Source: CAVVUF01 sp963751425
Lineage (GTDB): Bacteria; Chloroflexota; Anaerolineae; Anaerolineales; UBA4823
Reading direction: 5' to 3'
NCBI GenBank assembly: GCA_963751425.1
Contig: CAVVUF010000003.1
Coordinates: forward strand, 558,001-622,000
Length of the DNA: 64,000 bases
Part shown: positions 52,515-61,570 of the stretch, one piece after another
How positions within the stretch are numbered: position 1 is the stretch's first letter
Layout of the letters: each line of letters opens with the position of its first letter
The notes under the pieces: model-generated
Database searches by the model: none
Told to the model about the DNA's origin: nothing
Seen by the model: only the letters and a program-made list of their open reading frames with translations
Position numbers and translations under genes: made by a program

Positions 52515-53843
52515 TTACCGGGTTCCCAGGCTGTTCACAGCCTCTTCGGCCGCTTCGGCGGGGGTCTTTTCCTGGCGGAGTACCTGAAGCACCGATTGCT
52601 GAAGGGCCGGTCCCACGCTGGAAATGATATCACCTGGAGGAATGAGATGGGCAGAAGTCGATAGATCACTGACAAGGGTACGGGGCAATTCTTCCTCCCA
52701 CAACTCAAGAGCACCAGCCCTTGGGGGTAGAAAACCACCTGCTTCAGACCAGTGGGCAAGGAAGTCACTTTCAACGAGATATTCAGCCAATGCTGCGCTC
52801 AGCTCTCTATTCTGGCTCTGCGGGCTGGCTATTGCCCATGCCCAGCCTGTCGCCAGGGTATAAGAAATCCCATCTGGGGTGGGGATCAAGACCGCATCTG
52901 TATCTTTCGCAGTCAAAGGAGGCGAAGCCCAAGTCGCCGCCATTGTATACTGTCCTTCTCGGAAAGCATTCCAGACCTGTTCTTGGGTGCTTAATTGAGA
53001 TAATCGATCGGTTACCCGGCCCGCCTGCAGGGCATTTGTATAGATATTAAGCACTTCAGAAAGAATAGCAGCATCTAAGGCTGGGCGTCCTTGTTCATCC
53101 TGTATCTTCCCACCGGCTGCCTGATACTGAGCCAAAGTGAAAAGCGCTGCAGGGTCAGAGGCAGCAAAGGCTAATGCTCCTGGGTATTCTAAAATCCTGT
53201 TCCAGGTGCGCGGAGGCTCAATTTCCTCTTGTGGTTGATAAACCAAAACGAGTGCATCTCCTGCAAAGGGCAGGCCAAATGTACTTTGCTGTAAGTAAGC
53301 CAAATCTCTGGCGTACCCATACCAATCTTCTTGATTAAGCACAGTAGATAAGCCGTCAAAGGAATAAACCAACCCTCTGAGAGCTGCTTTTTCTAAGAGA
53401 GGGCGTGATAACGCTACCAAATCCGGTAAAGCCTCCGGAGCGGCGGCGCTGGCGGTTACCAGAGAATTGAGCAGCCCTCCGGGGCCATCGAAGGCTTTGA
53501 TGCGAACTTCTATTTGAGTTCCAGGATGTTCATCTTCAAAAGCCTGCAAGCGAGCCTTGAACAATTCTCCTGCCGGCGTGCCTGAATTGGGGTCGAACTG
53601 CGGGGGCACCCACACATTTAACACGGTGCCTACCTCGGGCACAGCTTCTGTTGAGGGAGTAACCATTTCTGTAGCGGCCGGTAGGGTAGGTGTTTCCGGT
53701 AAACCAATCACTTCAGTCTGCGCTGGTGCTGTTTCAATGCTGGTGGTCTGAGAAGGTAAAATGGGAGTCTTTTCAATCGAAAAAACCTGGCTGCACGCCG
53801 CCAGGAACACAGAGATTAGTAAGGAAGAAAAGATCTTTCTCAA
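52515..53843 (-). CDS. Extracellular solute-binding lipoprotein (ABC family 1)
   Basis: About 442 residues. No ATG is available; a TTG at 53843 gives RKIFSSLLISVFLAAC, an ideal lipoprotein signal, while a TTG at 53903 would add 20 residues. After a Thr/Glu/Pro linker, the fold has LNVWVPPQF, FEDEHPGTQIEVRIKAF, GLPFAGDALVLVYQP and ALAEYLVESDFLAHWSEAGGFLPPR. It binds a sugar or other solute outside the membrane. The gene abuts the M42 trio upstream, so peptides or amino acids are possible too. No permease is visible. Confidence 0.82.
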   Translation of the reverse strand: MRKIFSSLLISVFLAACSQVFSIEKTPILPSQTTSIETAPAQTEVIGLPETPTLPAATEMVTPSTEAVPEVGTVLNVWVPPQFDPNSGTPAGELFKARLQAFEDEHPGTQIEVRIKAFDGPGGLLNSLVTASAAAPEALPDLVALSRPLLEKAALRGLVYSFDGLSTVLNQEDWYGYARDLAYLQQSTFGLPFAGDALVLVYQPQEEIEPPRTWNRILEYPGALAFAASDPAALFTLAQYQAAGGKIQDEQGRPALDAAILSEVLNIYTNALQAGRVTDRLSQLSTQEQVWNAFREGQYTMAATWASPPLTAKDTDAVLIPTPDGISYTLATGWAWAIASPQSQNRELSAALAEYLVESDFLAHWSEAGGFLPPRAGALELWEEELPRTLVSDLSTSAHLIPPGDIISSVGPALQQSVLQVLRQEKTPAEAAEEAVNSLGTR

Positions 53844-53903
53844 CCTGAACAGCCTAATCGATCTTTGATTCAACGTACCCCAAGAATGCCCTGCTGTGAT
53901 CAA

Positions 53904-54903
53904 TCAGACCAATTTCACAGGCTGGCTTAACAGCGCCAACATCAGGCGGACAGAGTTTTGAACATCGTTAAAATCGACCATCTCCGATGGGGAATGTATG
54001 TAGCGAGTGGGTATCGAGAGACACCCCACAGGCACCCCGGCGCGGGTCGTCTGGATAGCGCGCGCATCGGTGGTTCCGCCCTCCAAGACCTCTAGCTGAT
54101 AGGGAATTTTCGCTTTCTCTGCCGTACGAACCATCCAATTAACCACGCGCGGATCAGAGAGCATACCGCCGTCGCGCACTTTGATGGCAGGACCCTTACC
54201 CAGGCTGACTTCCATCTTCATCCCTTTGGGTGTATCTCCCGAACCAGTCACATCCACAGCCAGGCCCAGGTCTGGATCAACTCCAAAAGCCGCCGTGGTG
54301 GCACCCCGCAGCCCCACTTCTTCTTGAGTGCTGAAGACAAAAAAGAGCTCATGAGGAGAGTTCCTTCAACTGGTGCAGCGTCTCAATCAGAACCGCAACA
54401 CCAACCCGGTCATCCATGGCTTTAGAAACCAGCCTGTTTCCAAGATCGTTGAAGGGTCTCTCAAAAGCTGCAATATCACCAACTTTAACAGAAGCATCCT
54501 TGCGGTTGGAAAATCCAAGATCGATGAACATTTGCTCGATCGAAGGGACCCTGCTGGGTTCTTCCATGCGTTCCGCACCGATCACACCGATCTTGCCGTT
54601 TAAAAAGCGCACCCTGCCACCCACGCAATTCAACGGGCGCACACCACCAAGCGTGGTAAAGCGCACAAAACCATCATTATCTACGTGGGTGGCAATAATG
54701 CCAATTTCATCGATGTGCGCCGAAAGCATCACTTTTAGCCCACCTTTTCCACCCTGACCCTTGTGCGCGATCAGATTCCCCAGGGCATCAACTTTCAGAT
54801 CGTCGACATCTTTCTCGATCTCAGCCCGGATCACTGACCGGATCTGGGACTCGTATCCAGAGGGAGAAGGGATTTCAACCAGTTTTTGGATCAATGATTT
54901 CAT
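53904..54903 (-). pseudogene. M42 family metallopeptidase, second copy, frameshifted
   Basis: The 5' frame (54903-54349) has LSAHIDEIGII (His, Asp), SKAMDDRVGVA (bridging Asp) and ends in LKELSS. The 3' frame continues with ELFFVFSTQEEVGLRG (catalytic and metal Glu), LAVDVTGSG (Asp) and RYIHSPSEM (His). Removing one base in CTCTCCTCATG (54354-54360) joins them. The joined protein is about 332 residues, and every catalytic residue is intact. It is the last of three tandem M42 genes and precedes the solute-binding lipoprotein by one codon. Confidence 0.83.
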
Positions 54904-54924
54904 GGAAAGCTCCTGTTTTGAGGT

Positions 54925-56016
54925 TTACCTTTCTTCAGTTAAAATCGCAGGGGACAAGCGCTCTAAAGCAGCATAAAGCAGCGAAAGTGTGTTTTGCCAA
55001 TCTTCTACTCGAACGATAGAGGCGGCTGTATGTGCATAACGGCCTGGCACAGAGACAGAGAGGCTGGGAATACCTGCCCGTTGACGATGAATAGCTCCGG
55101 CGTCCGTCCCGCCACCCCCAGGCTGGCGGAGCTGATAAGGGATCTGCAAGGCTTCAGCGGTTTGTAAGAAATGCCTGATCAGGCGTGGGTCAGAGAGCGT
55201 GCTTGCATCCGCAATATATAAAGCTGGGCCAGCACCCAGGCAAGTATTATAAACAGCATTCTCCGTCCCATCCCAGCTCGGGAGATCATATGCAGGCGTC
55301 GAGTCAACTGCCACAGCCAGGTCTGGGGCAAAATTAAAGGCAGCTACGCGTGCCCCACGCCCTCCAATCTCCTCCTGGGTAGAAAAAGCCGCCAGAATAT
55401 CAACACCCGGTGGAGGGTTTTTAAGCAGCTCAATCAAAATAGCAACTCCCAAACGATCATCCAAAGCTTTGGCCCGCAGGCTTGGGCCTACCCGGAGGAA
55501 GCTGGTGGCAAAAGTTGCCCGATCTCCAATCTTTACCTTGGTATTGCCAGGACCTACATCGATGCGTAATGTCTCAAGCGAGATAGGGGACTCCAATTCC
55601 CCTCTGTCGGTCAAATGGATCGGCTTTGCACCAATCACACCGGGAATATGGTCGCGCCCAATCCAGACCGGCTTGCCAGCCAACTGACGAATATCGATTC
55701 CCCCCACAATCTCAAAGCTAAAGATTCCATCGTCTTCATCGTGGGTGATCATAAACCCCACTTCATCCATATGAGCCGCCAACATGACACGCATGCGTGG
55801 CTTCTGCCCAGAACCCTGCCGCTGCGCCAATACATTACCCAAGGCATCCACCTTGACATCTTCTGCAATCGGACGGATTTCCTCCAAAACGATTTTACGT
55901 ACCTCGCCCTCGTCTCCAGAAACAGCACACGCATTACTCAACCGCTCCAAGAGCTTGATCTGGGCAGGTCCAATACGGATTGGGCGATATGCACTGATCG
56001 GTTTTTCTTTTATCAT
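54925..56016 (-). CDS. M42 family metallopeptidase, third copy
   Basis: 363 residues, intact. LAAHMDEVGFM (His, Asp), RAKALDDRLGVA (Asp), FSTQEEIGGRGA (Glu-Glu), LAVAVDSTPAY (Asp) and GRYAHTAASIV (His) supply the two-metal site. It is middle of the tandem trio, 15 bp downstream of the fourth copy and 21 bp upstream of the second. The N-terminal ~20 residues (ISAYRPIRIGPAQ) are an extension relative to its neighbours. Confidence 0.9.
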   Translation of the reverse strand: MIKEKPISAYRPIRIGPAQIKLLERLSNACAVSGDEGEVRKIVLEEIRPIAEDVKVDALGNVLAQRQGSGQKPRMRVMLAAHMDEVGFMITHDEDDGIFSFEIVGGIDIRQLAGKPVWIGRDHIPGVIGAKPIHLTDRGELESPISLETLRIDVGPGNTKVKIGDRATFATSFLRVGPSLRAKALDDRLGVAILIELLKNPPPGVDILAAFSTQEEIGGRGARVAAFNFAPDLAVAVDSTPAYDLPSWDGTENAVYNTCLGAGPALYIADASTLSDPRLIRHFLQTAEALQIPYQLRQPGGGGTDAGAIHRQRAGIPSLSVSVPGRYAHTAASIVRVEDWQNTLSLLYAALERLSPAILTEER

Positions 56017-56031
56017 CGAATCGACTCCACG

Positions 56032-57093
56032 CTAATCATCCCAAGAAATTTTTTCCATAAAATCTACAGGCAGACCAGCAATAAATTCGGCGATCAAATG
56101 CCCGGCGCGGGTAATATCCTTGATCTTAACCATCTCCACGGGGGTATGCATATAGCGTAGAGGTATTCCGATCACAATACAAGGGATACCTTCGCGCACC
56201 ACCTGGATACCGATCGCATCGGTACCAGAATGGCGGGGGATAACTTCCACATGATAGGGGATATCAAGGCTTTCTGCACGCTCTTTAAACGATTTAAAAA
56301 GATTTGGGTGGATGTTCGGCCCCCAACCCAAGGTGGGGCCTTTTCCTAAAGGAAACGTCTTATTCCCCGGGCTGCCAGGACTGGCGCCAAAAGTGACATC
56401 AATTACCACGGCCAGGGAAGGCTGGATTTGGAAGGCGGAGGTTATTGCACCTCCTAAAGTCTCTTCCTCCTGCGAAGAGGCTAATGCCCAAACATCCCAG
56501 GCGTGCGCTCTGCTTTGCAGTTCTTCGAGGCAGTGGGTTACCGCCGCCACCGAAGCCCGGTTATCAAGGGAATGACCCACCAGCGTTTCTCCAGAAGCTT
56601 CAATAGGAGGCTGGGCAAATGAAACCAGGTCGCCCACGCGCACTTTTCGAGATACTTCGCTCGGCAGCAAACCGGTATCGATCAGGAGATGCTCCATCGA
56701 TACCGTCTTCTCCCTCTCAGAGGTGGGCAGAAGTCCTCTAGGTGGTTGGACGATCAGACCTGGCAAGTCTTGGCGACCATGTACCATGACAATCTGCCCA
56801 GGCAAGATGCGCGGATCCAGCCCCCCTATTTCCGTGAAGCGCAGGAATCCATCTTGAATACCCGTAACCAACATTCCGATCGCGTCCATGTGGGCAGAAA
56901 GGACCAGACTCGGTCTCGGTTCAGGGGCGTTACCACGCACCAAAGCCTGCAGGCTGCCAAGCCCGCTTACTTTTACTTCATCCACCAGAGGGGTCCAGGT
57001 TTCCTGGATCAATTCGCGGATGGGGGTCTCATGACCTGATAGACCCGGGGCTGAGATCATTTTTTTGAGGAAGGTTTGCAAATCGATTGTCAT
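56032..57093 (-). CDS. M42 family metallopeptidase, fourth copy
   Basis: 353 residues from the ATG at 57093; the upstream ATG at 57123 is possible but lies nearly inside the preceding gene's stop. LSAHMDAIGML, GHSLDNRASVA (here Asp-Asn in place of Asp-Asp), SSQEEETLGGA, VVIDVTFGAS and LRYMHTPVEM hold the metal ligands. The DDR-to-DNR change keeps the bridging Asp. It is first of the M42 trio after a Thr-Pro-rich membrane protein. Confidence 0.87.
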   Translation of the reverse strand: MTIDLQTFLKKMISAPGLSGHETPIRELIQETWTPLVDEVKVSGLGSLQALVRGNAPEPRPSLVLSAHMDAIGMLVTGIQDGFLRFTEIGGLDPRILPGQIVMVHGRQDLPGLIVQPPRGLLPTSEREKTVSMEHLLIDTGLLPSEVSRKVRVGDLVSFAQPPIEASGETLVGHSLDNRASVAAVTHCLEELQSRAHAWDVWALASSQEEETLGGAITSAFQIQPSLAVVIDVTFGASPGSPGNKTFPLGKGPTLGWGPNIHPNLFKSFKERAESLDIPYHVEVIPRHSGTDAIGIQVVREGIPCIVIGIPLRYMHTPVEMVKIKDITRAGHLIAEFIAGLPVDFMEKISWDD

Positions 57094-57126
57094 AGACGGT
57101 TCAGCTCTTTCAGGACAGCCCACATA

Positions 57127-57585
57127 TCAAGAACCAGCGGCGGCGGGGGTGTCGGAGGGTGTAGGCGTCAAGGTGCTTGTGGGCGAGGGTGTGTCCGTGG
57201 CGGTCGGAGAAGAAGTGACCGTGGCAGTCAAAGTCGGCTGTAGTGTAGCAGTTGACGTTGGTGTAAGTGTAGATGTAGACGTAACGGTTGGCGTTGAGGA
57301 GGCTGTTGCAGTCATGGTCGTAGTGGGAGTGGGGGTTGGCGTGAACGTCATAGTTTGCGTGGGGGTCAAGGTGGGCGTGAAAGTCAGAAATGGTGTAAGT
57401 GTGATGGTCGGTGTTTGCGTGGGAGTTGGCGTGGCTGTGTTTGTTTGGGTTGGCGTTGGGGTATTTTGGAGACCCGGAGCCAACCGTACAGCTACCATCC
57501 CAGCGCAATAACAAGGCAGTGTGGCGATAATAATAAAAATCAATGTATAACGGATTCGAAAACGAGCCTCGGGGTCGGCGGTCAT
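57127..57585 (-). CDS. Thr-Pro-rich membrane-anchored protein
   Basis: 152 residues: a short start, one hydrophobic segment (YTLIFIIIATLPCYCAGMVAV), then ~110 residues of Thr, Pro, Ser and Ala in TPTPTQT-like steps. No folded domain is seen. Outer-surface spacer or a mucin-like stalk is likely. On the plus strand the same stretch reads as a GT-rich microsatellite-like run that produces a long false ORF. It sits just upstream of the M42 trio, whose first start almost overlaps its stop. Confidence 0.6.
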   Translation of the reverse strand: MTADPEARFRIRYTLIFIIIATLPCYCAGMVAVRLAPGLQNTPTPTQTNTATPTPTQTPTITLTPFLTFTPTLTPTQTMTFTPTPTPTTTMTATASSTPTVTSTSTLTPTSTATLQPTLTATVTSSPTATDTPSPTSTLTPTPSDTPAAAGS

Positions 57586-57681
57586 GTTCACTGGATGATA
57601 ACACTAGCTTTATAGAGATGCAAGGTGAATGCCAACCGTGCAGTACTTTATATTTATGAACTTTTATGATAAAAACAACCC

Positions 57682-58431
57682 ATGAATTGGATATTCCTTT
57701 CTCCTCATTTCGATGATGTCGCCTTATCTTGCGGCGGCCTGGTTTGGGAGCGAGCTTCAACCGGTGATTCCATCAGCATTTGGACAGTTTGCGCCGGAAA
57801 GCCGCCCCAGCGCGAGTTATCTGCCTATGCTCAACTCCACCACGCGCGCTGGGCGACAGGCGCACTGGCGGTCGAACAGCGCAGCAGCGAAGATATTGCC
57901 TCGTGTTCAATGATGCATGCCTCCTACCGGCATTTTGATATCCCTGATTGTATCTACCGGCCCAGGCAAAAGAATATTCCGCATTATTACACTTCGGGGG
58001 ATGATATTTTTGGAAACATACACCCAGCCGAGAAAAGGAACCTGGTGCGAAGATTAACCCGGATATTCCGTTTGCAAATCCCACCAGATGTGCAAGTTGT
58101 CTGCCCCCTCACCCTGGGGAATCATGTCGATCATCAGATCACCCGACAGGCTGCTGAAGGAGCGGCGAAGTATTTAGACCAGGCACTGCTGTTTTATGCC
58201 GATTATCCCTACGCTGCCCAGCATCCTGAGCAAATCATCCGCTACCAGCAGAAGGGGTGGGAATGTGTCCGTTTTGACATTTCCGAAGAAGGTCTGGAAG
58301 CCTGGTTTGCCTCGATTGCTGCCCATCGTTCTCAGATCAGCACCTTTTGGAAAAAGGATAATCAAATGCAAGCAGACATTCGGGCTTATTCACAACTGCA
58401 AAACGGCCTGTGCCTGTGGAAACCTGCCTGA
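57682..58431 (+). CDS. PIG-L family (LmbE-like) deacetylase
   Basis: 249 residues. SPHFDDVALSCGG is the zinc-binding PHxDD motif and LGNHVDHQITRQA the third ligand. It deacetylates an N-acetylglucosamine-type sugar or a related amide; this family includes MshB/BshB and LmbE. No thiol-biosynthesis gene is near. TATGAT (57665-57670) lies eleven bases before the ATG and no SD exists, so the mRNA has a leader of about 5 nt. Confidence 0.87.
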   Translation: MNWIFLSPHFDDVALSCGGLVWERASTGDSISIWTVCAGKPPQRELSAYAQLHHARWATGALAVEQRSSEDIASCSMMHASYRHFDIPDCIYRPRQKNIPHYYTSGDDIFGNIHPAEKRNLVRRLTRIFRLQIPPDVQVVCPLTLGNHVDHQITRQAAEGAAKYLDQALLFYADYPYAAQHPEQIIRYQQKGWECVRFDISEEGLEAWFASIAAHRSQISTFWKKDNQMQADIRAYSQLQNGLCLWKPA

Positions 58432-58468
58432 ATGAACCGGAAATTCGCCGAGAAAGAGAAAATTTTCC

Positions 58469-58616
58469 TTGCATTCCATTTGAATTTGTGCTAAAATCGC
58501 CCCGCGGCGAAGGGTAGGAAACATTACCGGAGCGCCGCGTCTCGTTTTCAGAAGACGAGTAAATCAAGAAAACCGCCCTGTGTGGTTTTCTTTATCTATT
58601 AGGACAGGATAAAAAC
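58469..58616 (+). promoter_or_regulatory. greA promoter and three-hairpin leader
   Basis: TTGCAT (58469-58474), 17 bp and an extended -10 TGC-TAAAAT (58492-58497) give a start near 58504 and a 113-nt leader. Hairpins: CGCGGCG with CGCCGCG (58503-58509 / 58533-58539) enclosing GGTA/TACC; CTCGTTTT with AAGACGAG (58541-58548 / 58552-58559); and AAGAAAACC with GGTTTTCTT (58566-58574 / 58584-58592), followed by T-rich sequence 24 bp before the ATG. The last resembles a weak intrinsic terminator. Confidence 0.6.
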
Positions 58617-59078
58617 ATGCCTTCTTCATTTTTGACACGTACTGGCTATCAAAAACTCCAAGAGGAATTGGAGTACTTGCATACAGTCAAACGCCAAGAA
58701 GTTGCAGAGCGCCTTCATGAAGCCATGGAGGGCGGCGAGCTGATTGAAGATGCAGAATACGAGGCTGCAAAAAATGAACAGGCCTTTGTAGAAGGGCGCA
58801 TTCAAGAATTAGAGATGCTCCTGGCCAATGCACGCGTTATTGAAGAAACAGCAAAGAATGATGTTGTGCAGGTAGGCGCTAAGGTCACCATCCAGGAAGA
58901 AGGATGCGAGCCTGAAATGTACACCATTGTTGGCCCTGCTGAGGCCGACCCACGCGAAGGACGCATTTCGAACGAATCTCCATTAGGACGCGCCTTGATG
59001 GATCACCGTTCAGATGACCGGGTGCGCGTGGATGCACCGGGCGGGACTTTTTTCGTTCGCATTCTTAAGGTCGAATAA
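58617..59078 (+). CDS. greA: Transcription elongation factor GreA
   Basis: 153 residues. N-terminal coiled coil with the tip motif GGELIEDAEYEAAKNEQ, where the acidic residues enter the RNA polymerase secondary channel, then the FKBP-like domain (VGAKVTIQEEG, YTIVGPAEADPREGRIS, ESPLGRALM). It rescues backtracked polymerase by stimulating transcript cleavage. Family length is normal. A GGAT seven bases upstream of the ATG may serve as RBS. A terminator follows, making it monocistronic; its leader is unusual. Confidence 0.97.
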   Translation: MPSSFLTRTGYQKLQEELEYLHTVKRQEVAERLHEAMEGGELIEDAEYEAAKNEQAFVEGRIQELEMLLANARVIEETAKNDVVQVGAKVTIQEEGCEPEMYTIVGPAEADPREGRISNESPLGRALMDHRSDDRVRVDAPGGTFFVRILKVE

Positions 59079-59096
59079 CAAAGGGGCTTACCATAC

Positions 59097-59133
59097 AGCC
59101 CCGCGCTCGCTTTTCTGCGCGGGGCTTTTTTTT
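59097..59133 (+). terminator. Rho-independent terminator of greA
   Basis: AGCCCCGCGC (59097-59106) with GCGCGGGGCT (59117-59126), a 10-base loop and eight T. Confidence 0.95.
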
Positions 59134-59170
59134 GTAAGATACGCTGAGTAAAATCGCCTGGAGCAAAGTT

Positions 59171-60688
59171 ATGGCACCCGAATATACCAACCTTGAAAAA
59201 ATCCGTTTAGAAAAAATTCAGCGCTTACGCGATCAAGGGATTGAGCCTTTCCCCACCCGTGCTGAGCGAACCCACACCAGCCAGGAAGCTATCCAGGCCT
59301 TCGAAGCAGCCGAAGCTGCCGGGCAGGTAGATTCGGTTAAGGCCACCCTGGCAGGCAGGATGCGCGCCACGCGCCCGATGGGCAAAATTACTTTCGCCCA
59401 TATTGAAGATGGGTATGGTAAAATCCAGCTTTTTTTACGCGCAAATGACATCGGTGAAGACCAGCTTGACTTCTTTAACCGCGAATTTGACCTGGGCGAT
59501 TTCATCCAGGCAAGCGGGGTCATCTTCCGCACGCGGACGGGTGAGATTACCCTGCGCGTGCAGGCCTTTCGCATGCTAAGCAAGGCTGTCACTCCCCTGC
59601 CGGCTGCCAAAGACGAGGTAGTTGATGGGCAAATCGTCAGACACGCAACCCTGACTGAGCCTGAGCTCCGCTACAGACAGCGTTATGCAGACCTGGCTGT
59701 CAACCCTGAGGTGCGGCAGATATTCCTGACACGCACCGCAGTGATAAAATCCCTCCGCAATTTCTTAGATGGGTATGGTTTTCTGGAAGTTGAAACGCCA
59801 GTTCTGCAGCCGCTTTATGGCGGAGCGGCAGCCAGACCTTTTATCACGCATCACAACCAGCTGAAACAAGATCTGTATCTACGCATCTCGTTTGAGCTGT
59901 ACCTCAAACGACTGCTGGTGGGTGGCTTTGAACGAGTGTATGAGATTGGGCGTGATTTTCGCAACGAAGGTGTTGATCGCACCCATAATCCAGAGTTTAC
60001 TCAGCTAGAGTTTTACATGGCCTATGCGGATTACGAAAAAGTAATGCAGATCACGGAAGAAATGCTAAGCTCCGTCTGTAATAGCATTCTGGGAAGCAGT
60101 AAGTTCACCTATCAAGGTCACGAAATCGACTTGACGCCCCCCTGGACGCGCATGCGCCTGAGCGATGGACTGGCAGAGATGGCGGGGATCGAGATCAATC
60201 AACACCCTACAGCCGAGAGTCTGGGGGCGGCCATGCGCGACCGCGGTATGCCCGTGGATCCCAAAATGCCGCGCGGCAAGCTGATCGATAAGCTGTTGAG
60301 CGAGTATCTCGAGCCTACTTTGATCCAGCCAACCTTCCTGTATGATTATCCTCGTGAACTCTCACCCTTGGCGAAGAGAATACCGGGTGATCCTACCACT
60401 GTAGAGCGATTTGAGGGCTTTATGGCTGGCTTTGAGTTGTGTAATGCCTTCACAGAGCTGAATGATCCGCTGGATCAGGAAGCACGCTTTTTGGAAATGG
60501 GCCGCGACTATAATGCAGAAGATGAAGAACGGCACCCAATGGATGAGGATTACTTGCAAGCCATGCGCTACGGCATGCCTCCCTGCGGAGGTTTTGGCAT
60601 GGGCGTAGACCGGTTGGCAATGCTGCTTACCGACAGTTCCAATATCCGCGAGGTGATCCTTTTCCCCCACTTACGGAAAGAGGATTAA
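59171..60688 (+). CDS. lysS: Lysyl-tRNA synthetase (class II)
   Basis: 505 residues. OB-fold anticodon domain (AGRMRATRPMGKITFAHI, RGRT-like FRTRTGEITLRV) followed by the class II core: motif 2 as YEIGRDFRNEGVDRTHNPEFTQLE and motif 3 as GFGMGVDRLAMLLTDS. It charges tRNA-Lys in the cytosol. TAAAAT (59149-59154) gives a 5' leader of about 10 nt. Its 3' end overlaps that of the convergent AAC(3)-like gene by 18 bp. Confidence 0.97.
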   Translation: MAPEYTNLEKIRLEKIQRLRDQGIEPFPTRAERTHTSQEAIQAFEAAEAAGQVDSVKATLAGRMRATRPMGKITFAHIEDGYGKIQLFLRANDIGEDQLDFFNREFDLGDFIQASGVIFRTRTGEITLRVQAFRMLSKAVTPLPAAKDEVVDGQIVRHATLTEPELRYRQRYADLAVNPEVRQIFLTRTAVIKSLRNFLDGYGFLEVETPVLQPLYGGAAARPFITHHNQLKQDLYLRISFELYLKRLLVGGFERVYEIGRDFRNEGVDRTHNPEFTQLEFYMAYADYEKVMQITEEMLSSVCNSILGSSKFTYQGHEIDLTPPWTRMRLSDGLAEMAGIEINQHPTAESLGAAMRDRGMPVDPKMPRGKLIDKLLSEYLEPTLIQPTFLYDYPRELSPLAKRIPGDPTTVERFEGFMAGFELCNAFTELNDPLDQEARFLEMGRDYNAEDEERHPMDEDYLQAMRYGMPPCGGFGMGVDRLAMLLTDSSNIREVILFPHLRKED

Positions 60689-61486
60689 CGAGACAGCCAC
60701 AGCCTCTCTGACTGCGTTACAGCGTTCGCAATCTTCCCGTCCACACAGCAGAGCCAGCGGATCCTCTTCGATCCACTGATATACGGTATCGACCAAGTCT
60801 TTCAAAGGAAAAGCCTGAATGATGCCCGGGCCAACCTGGACGAGTGCGGGTGACGTTGCCCAGGCGCGTCGTAACGCCTGAAAACCTGCAGAGCAGCCCG
60901 GGAAACCCGTGCATTCCACCACTCCTGCCGGAGATAATGCCCAACGAATGAACTGCTTCCGGCCTGCTGCTCGTTTCAGCATAATGAATGCTGGTGTTGA
61001 CGGTATGGTCCACTCCCAGGAGCAAAACCCAGCCATCTGCTTCCCATAATGCCCCAATGGGCGCCAAGGGGATCTTCCAGCGTTTGCGCTCCTAAAATAG
61101 TCCCCGCATTGATCCCGGTAAAGGATAGGATCGGGTGAGAAGAACGCTGCGCGCCAGCCCGTGTACGCAGGGTCTCGGCAATGACACCCATCAAACGATC
61201 GGCAGGCATGTCCGGTCGGAAGAACTCTGCCATGCGGTTGGTAGTCTTTCCCGCTGCCATAAGTGCAGGCATTATTTTGCGGTCCGGTTTCTGGGATGAG
61301 CATGGTCTTGTAGGTAAAGGACGGCATGACCAGGGTATGGAACGCCCCTAGGAGCGCCCCTAATACCGTTTCTGCGCCGCCATGCACTTCGCCAAAAGCC
61401 GAAAGGGAGGCATGGGCAATCACGGGATGAGAGGGAGGTATTTCAAGCTTGCGAAGCCCGTTGTAGAAATCCCGAAAGGTTGTCAT
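60671..61486 (-). pseudogene. AAC(3)-family N-acetyltransferase-like gene with three frameshifts
   Basis: The product is recognisable in three frames. The first has IAHASLSAFGEVHGGAETVLGA and VMPSFTYKTMLIPETGP; the second, NRMAEFFRPDMPADRLMGV and RRAGAQRSSHPILSF-type AQRSSHPILSFTG; the third, WEADGWVLLLGVDHTVNTSIHYAE; and the end returns to the first frame with RAAGRKQFIRWALS and CTGFPGCSAGF. Each junction needs removal of one base: near 61241-61244, at 61066-61067 and at 60974-60976. The repaired protein, about 270 residues, is of the aminoglycoside 3-N-acetyltransferase/YokD family. Chromosomal members often have other CoA-dependent roles, so resistance should not be assumed. Confidence 0.82.
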
Positions 61487-61570
61487 GCGCTCTCCTTAGA
61501 ACAAATTTTCCCCAAAGCTGCCCAATCCCAAAAACCGACTTCTCATATATTTCGGTTAGAACTTTAGAAA

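Noticed and set aside
57140..57480. Short-period repeats that might be a CRISPR or VNTR
   Set aside because: There are no constant repeats with unique spacers; the pattern follows Thr-Pro codons of a protein-coding gene.
57065..57511. Plus-strand frame of Val-Gly-rich repeats
   Set aside because: It is the complement of the Thr-Pro-rich tail coding region; no RBS or plausible product.
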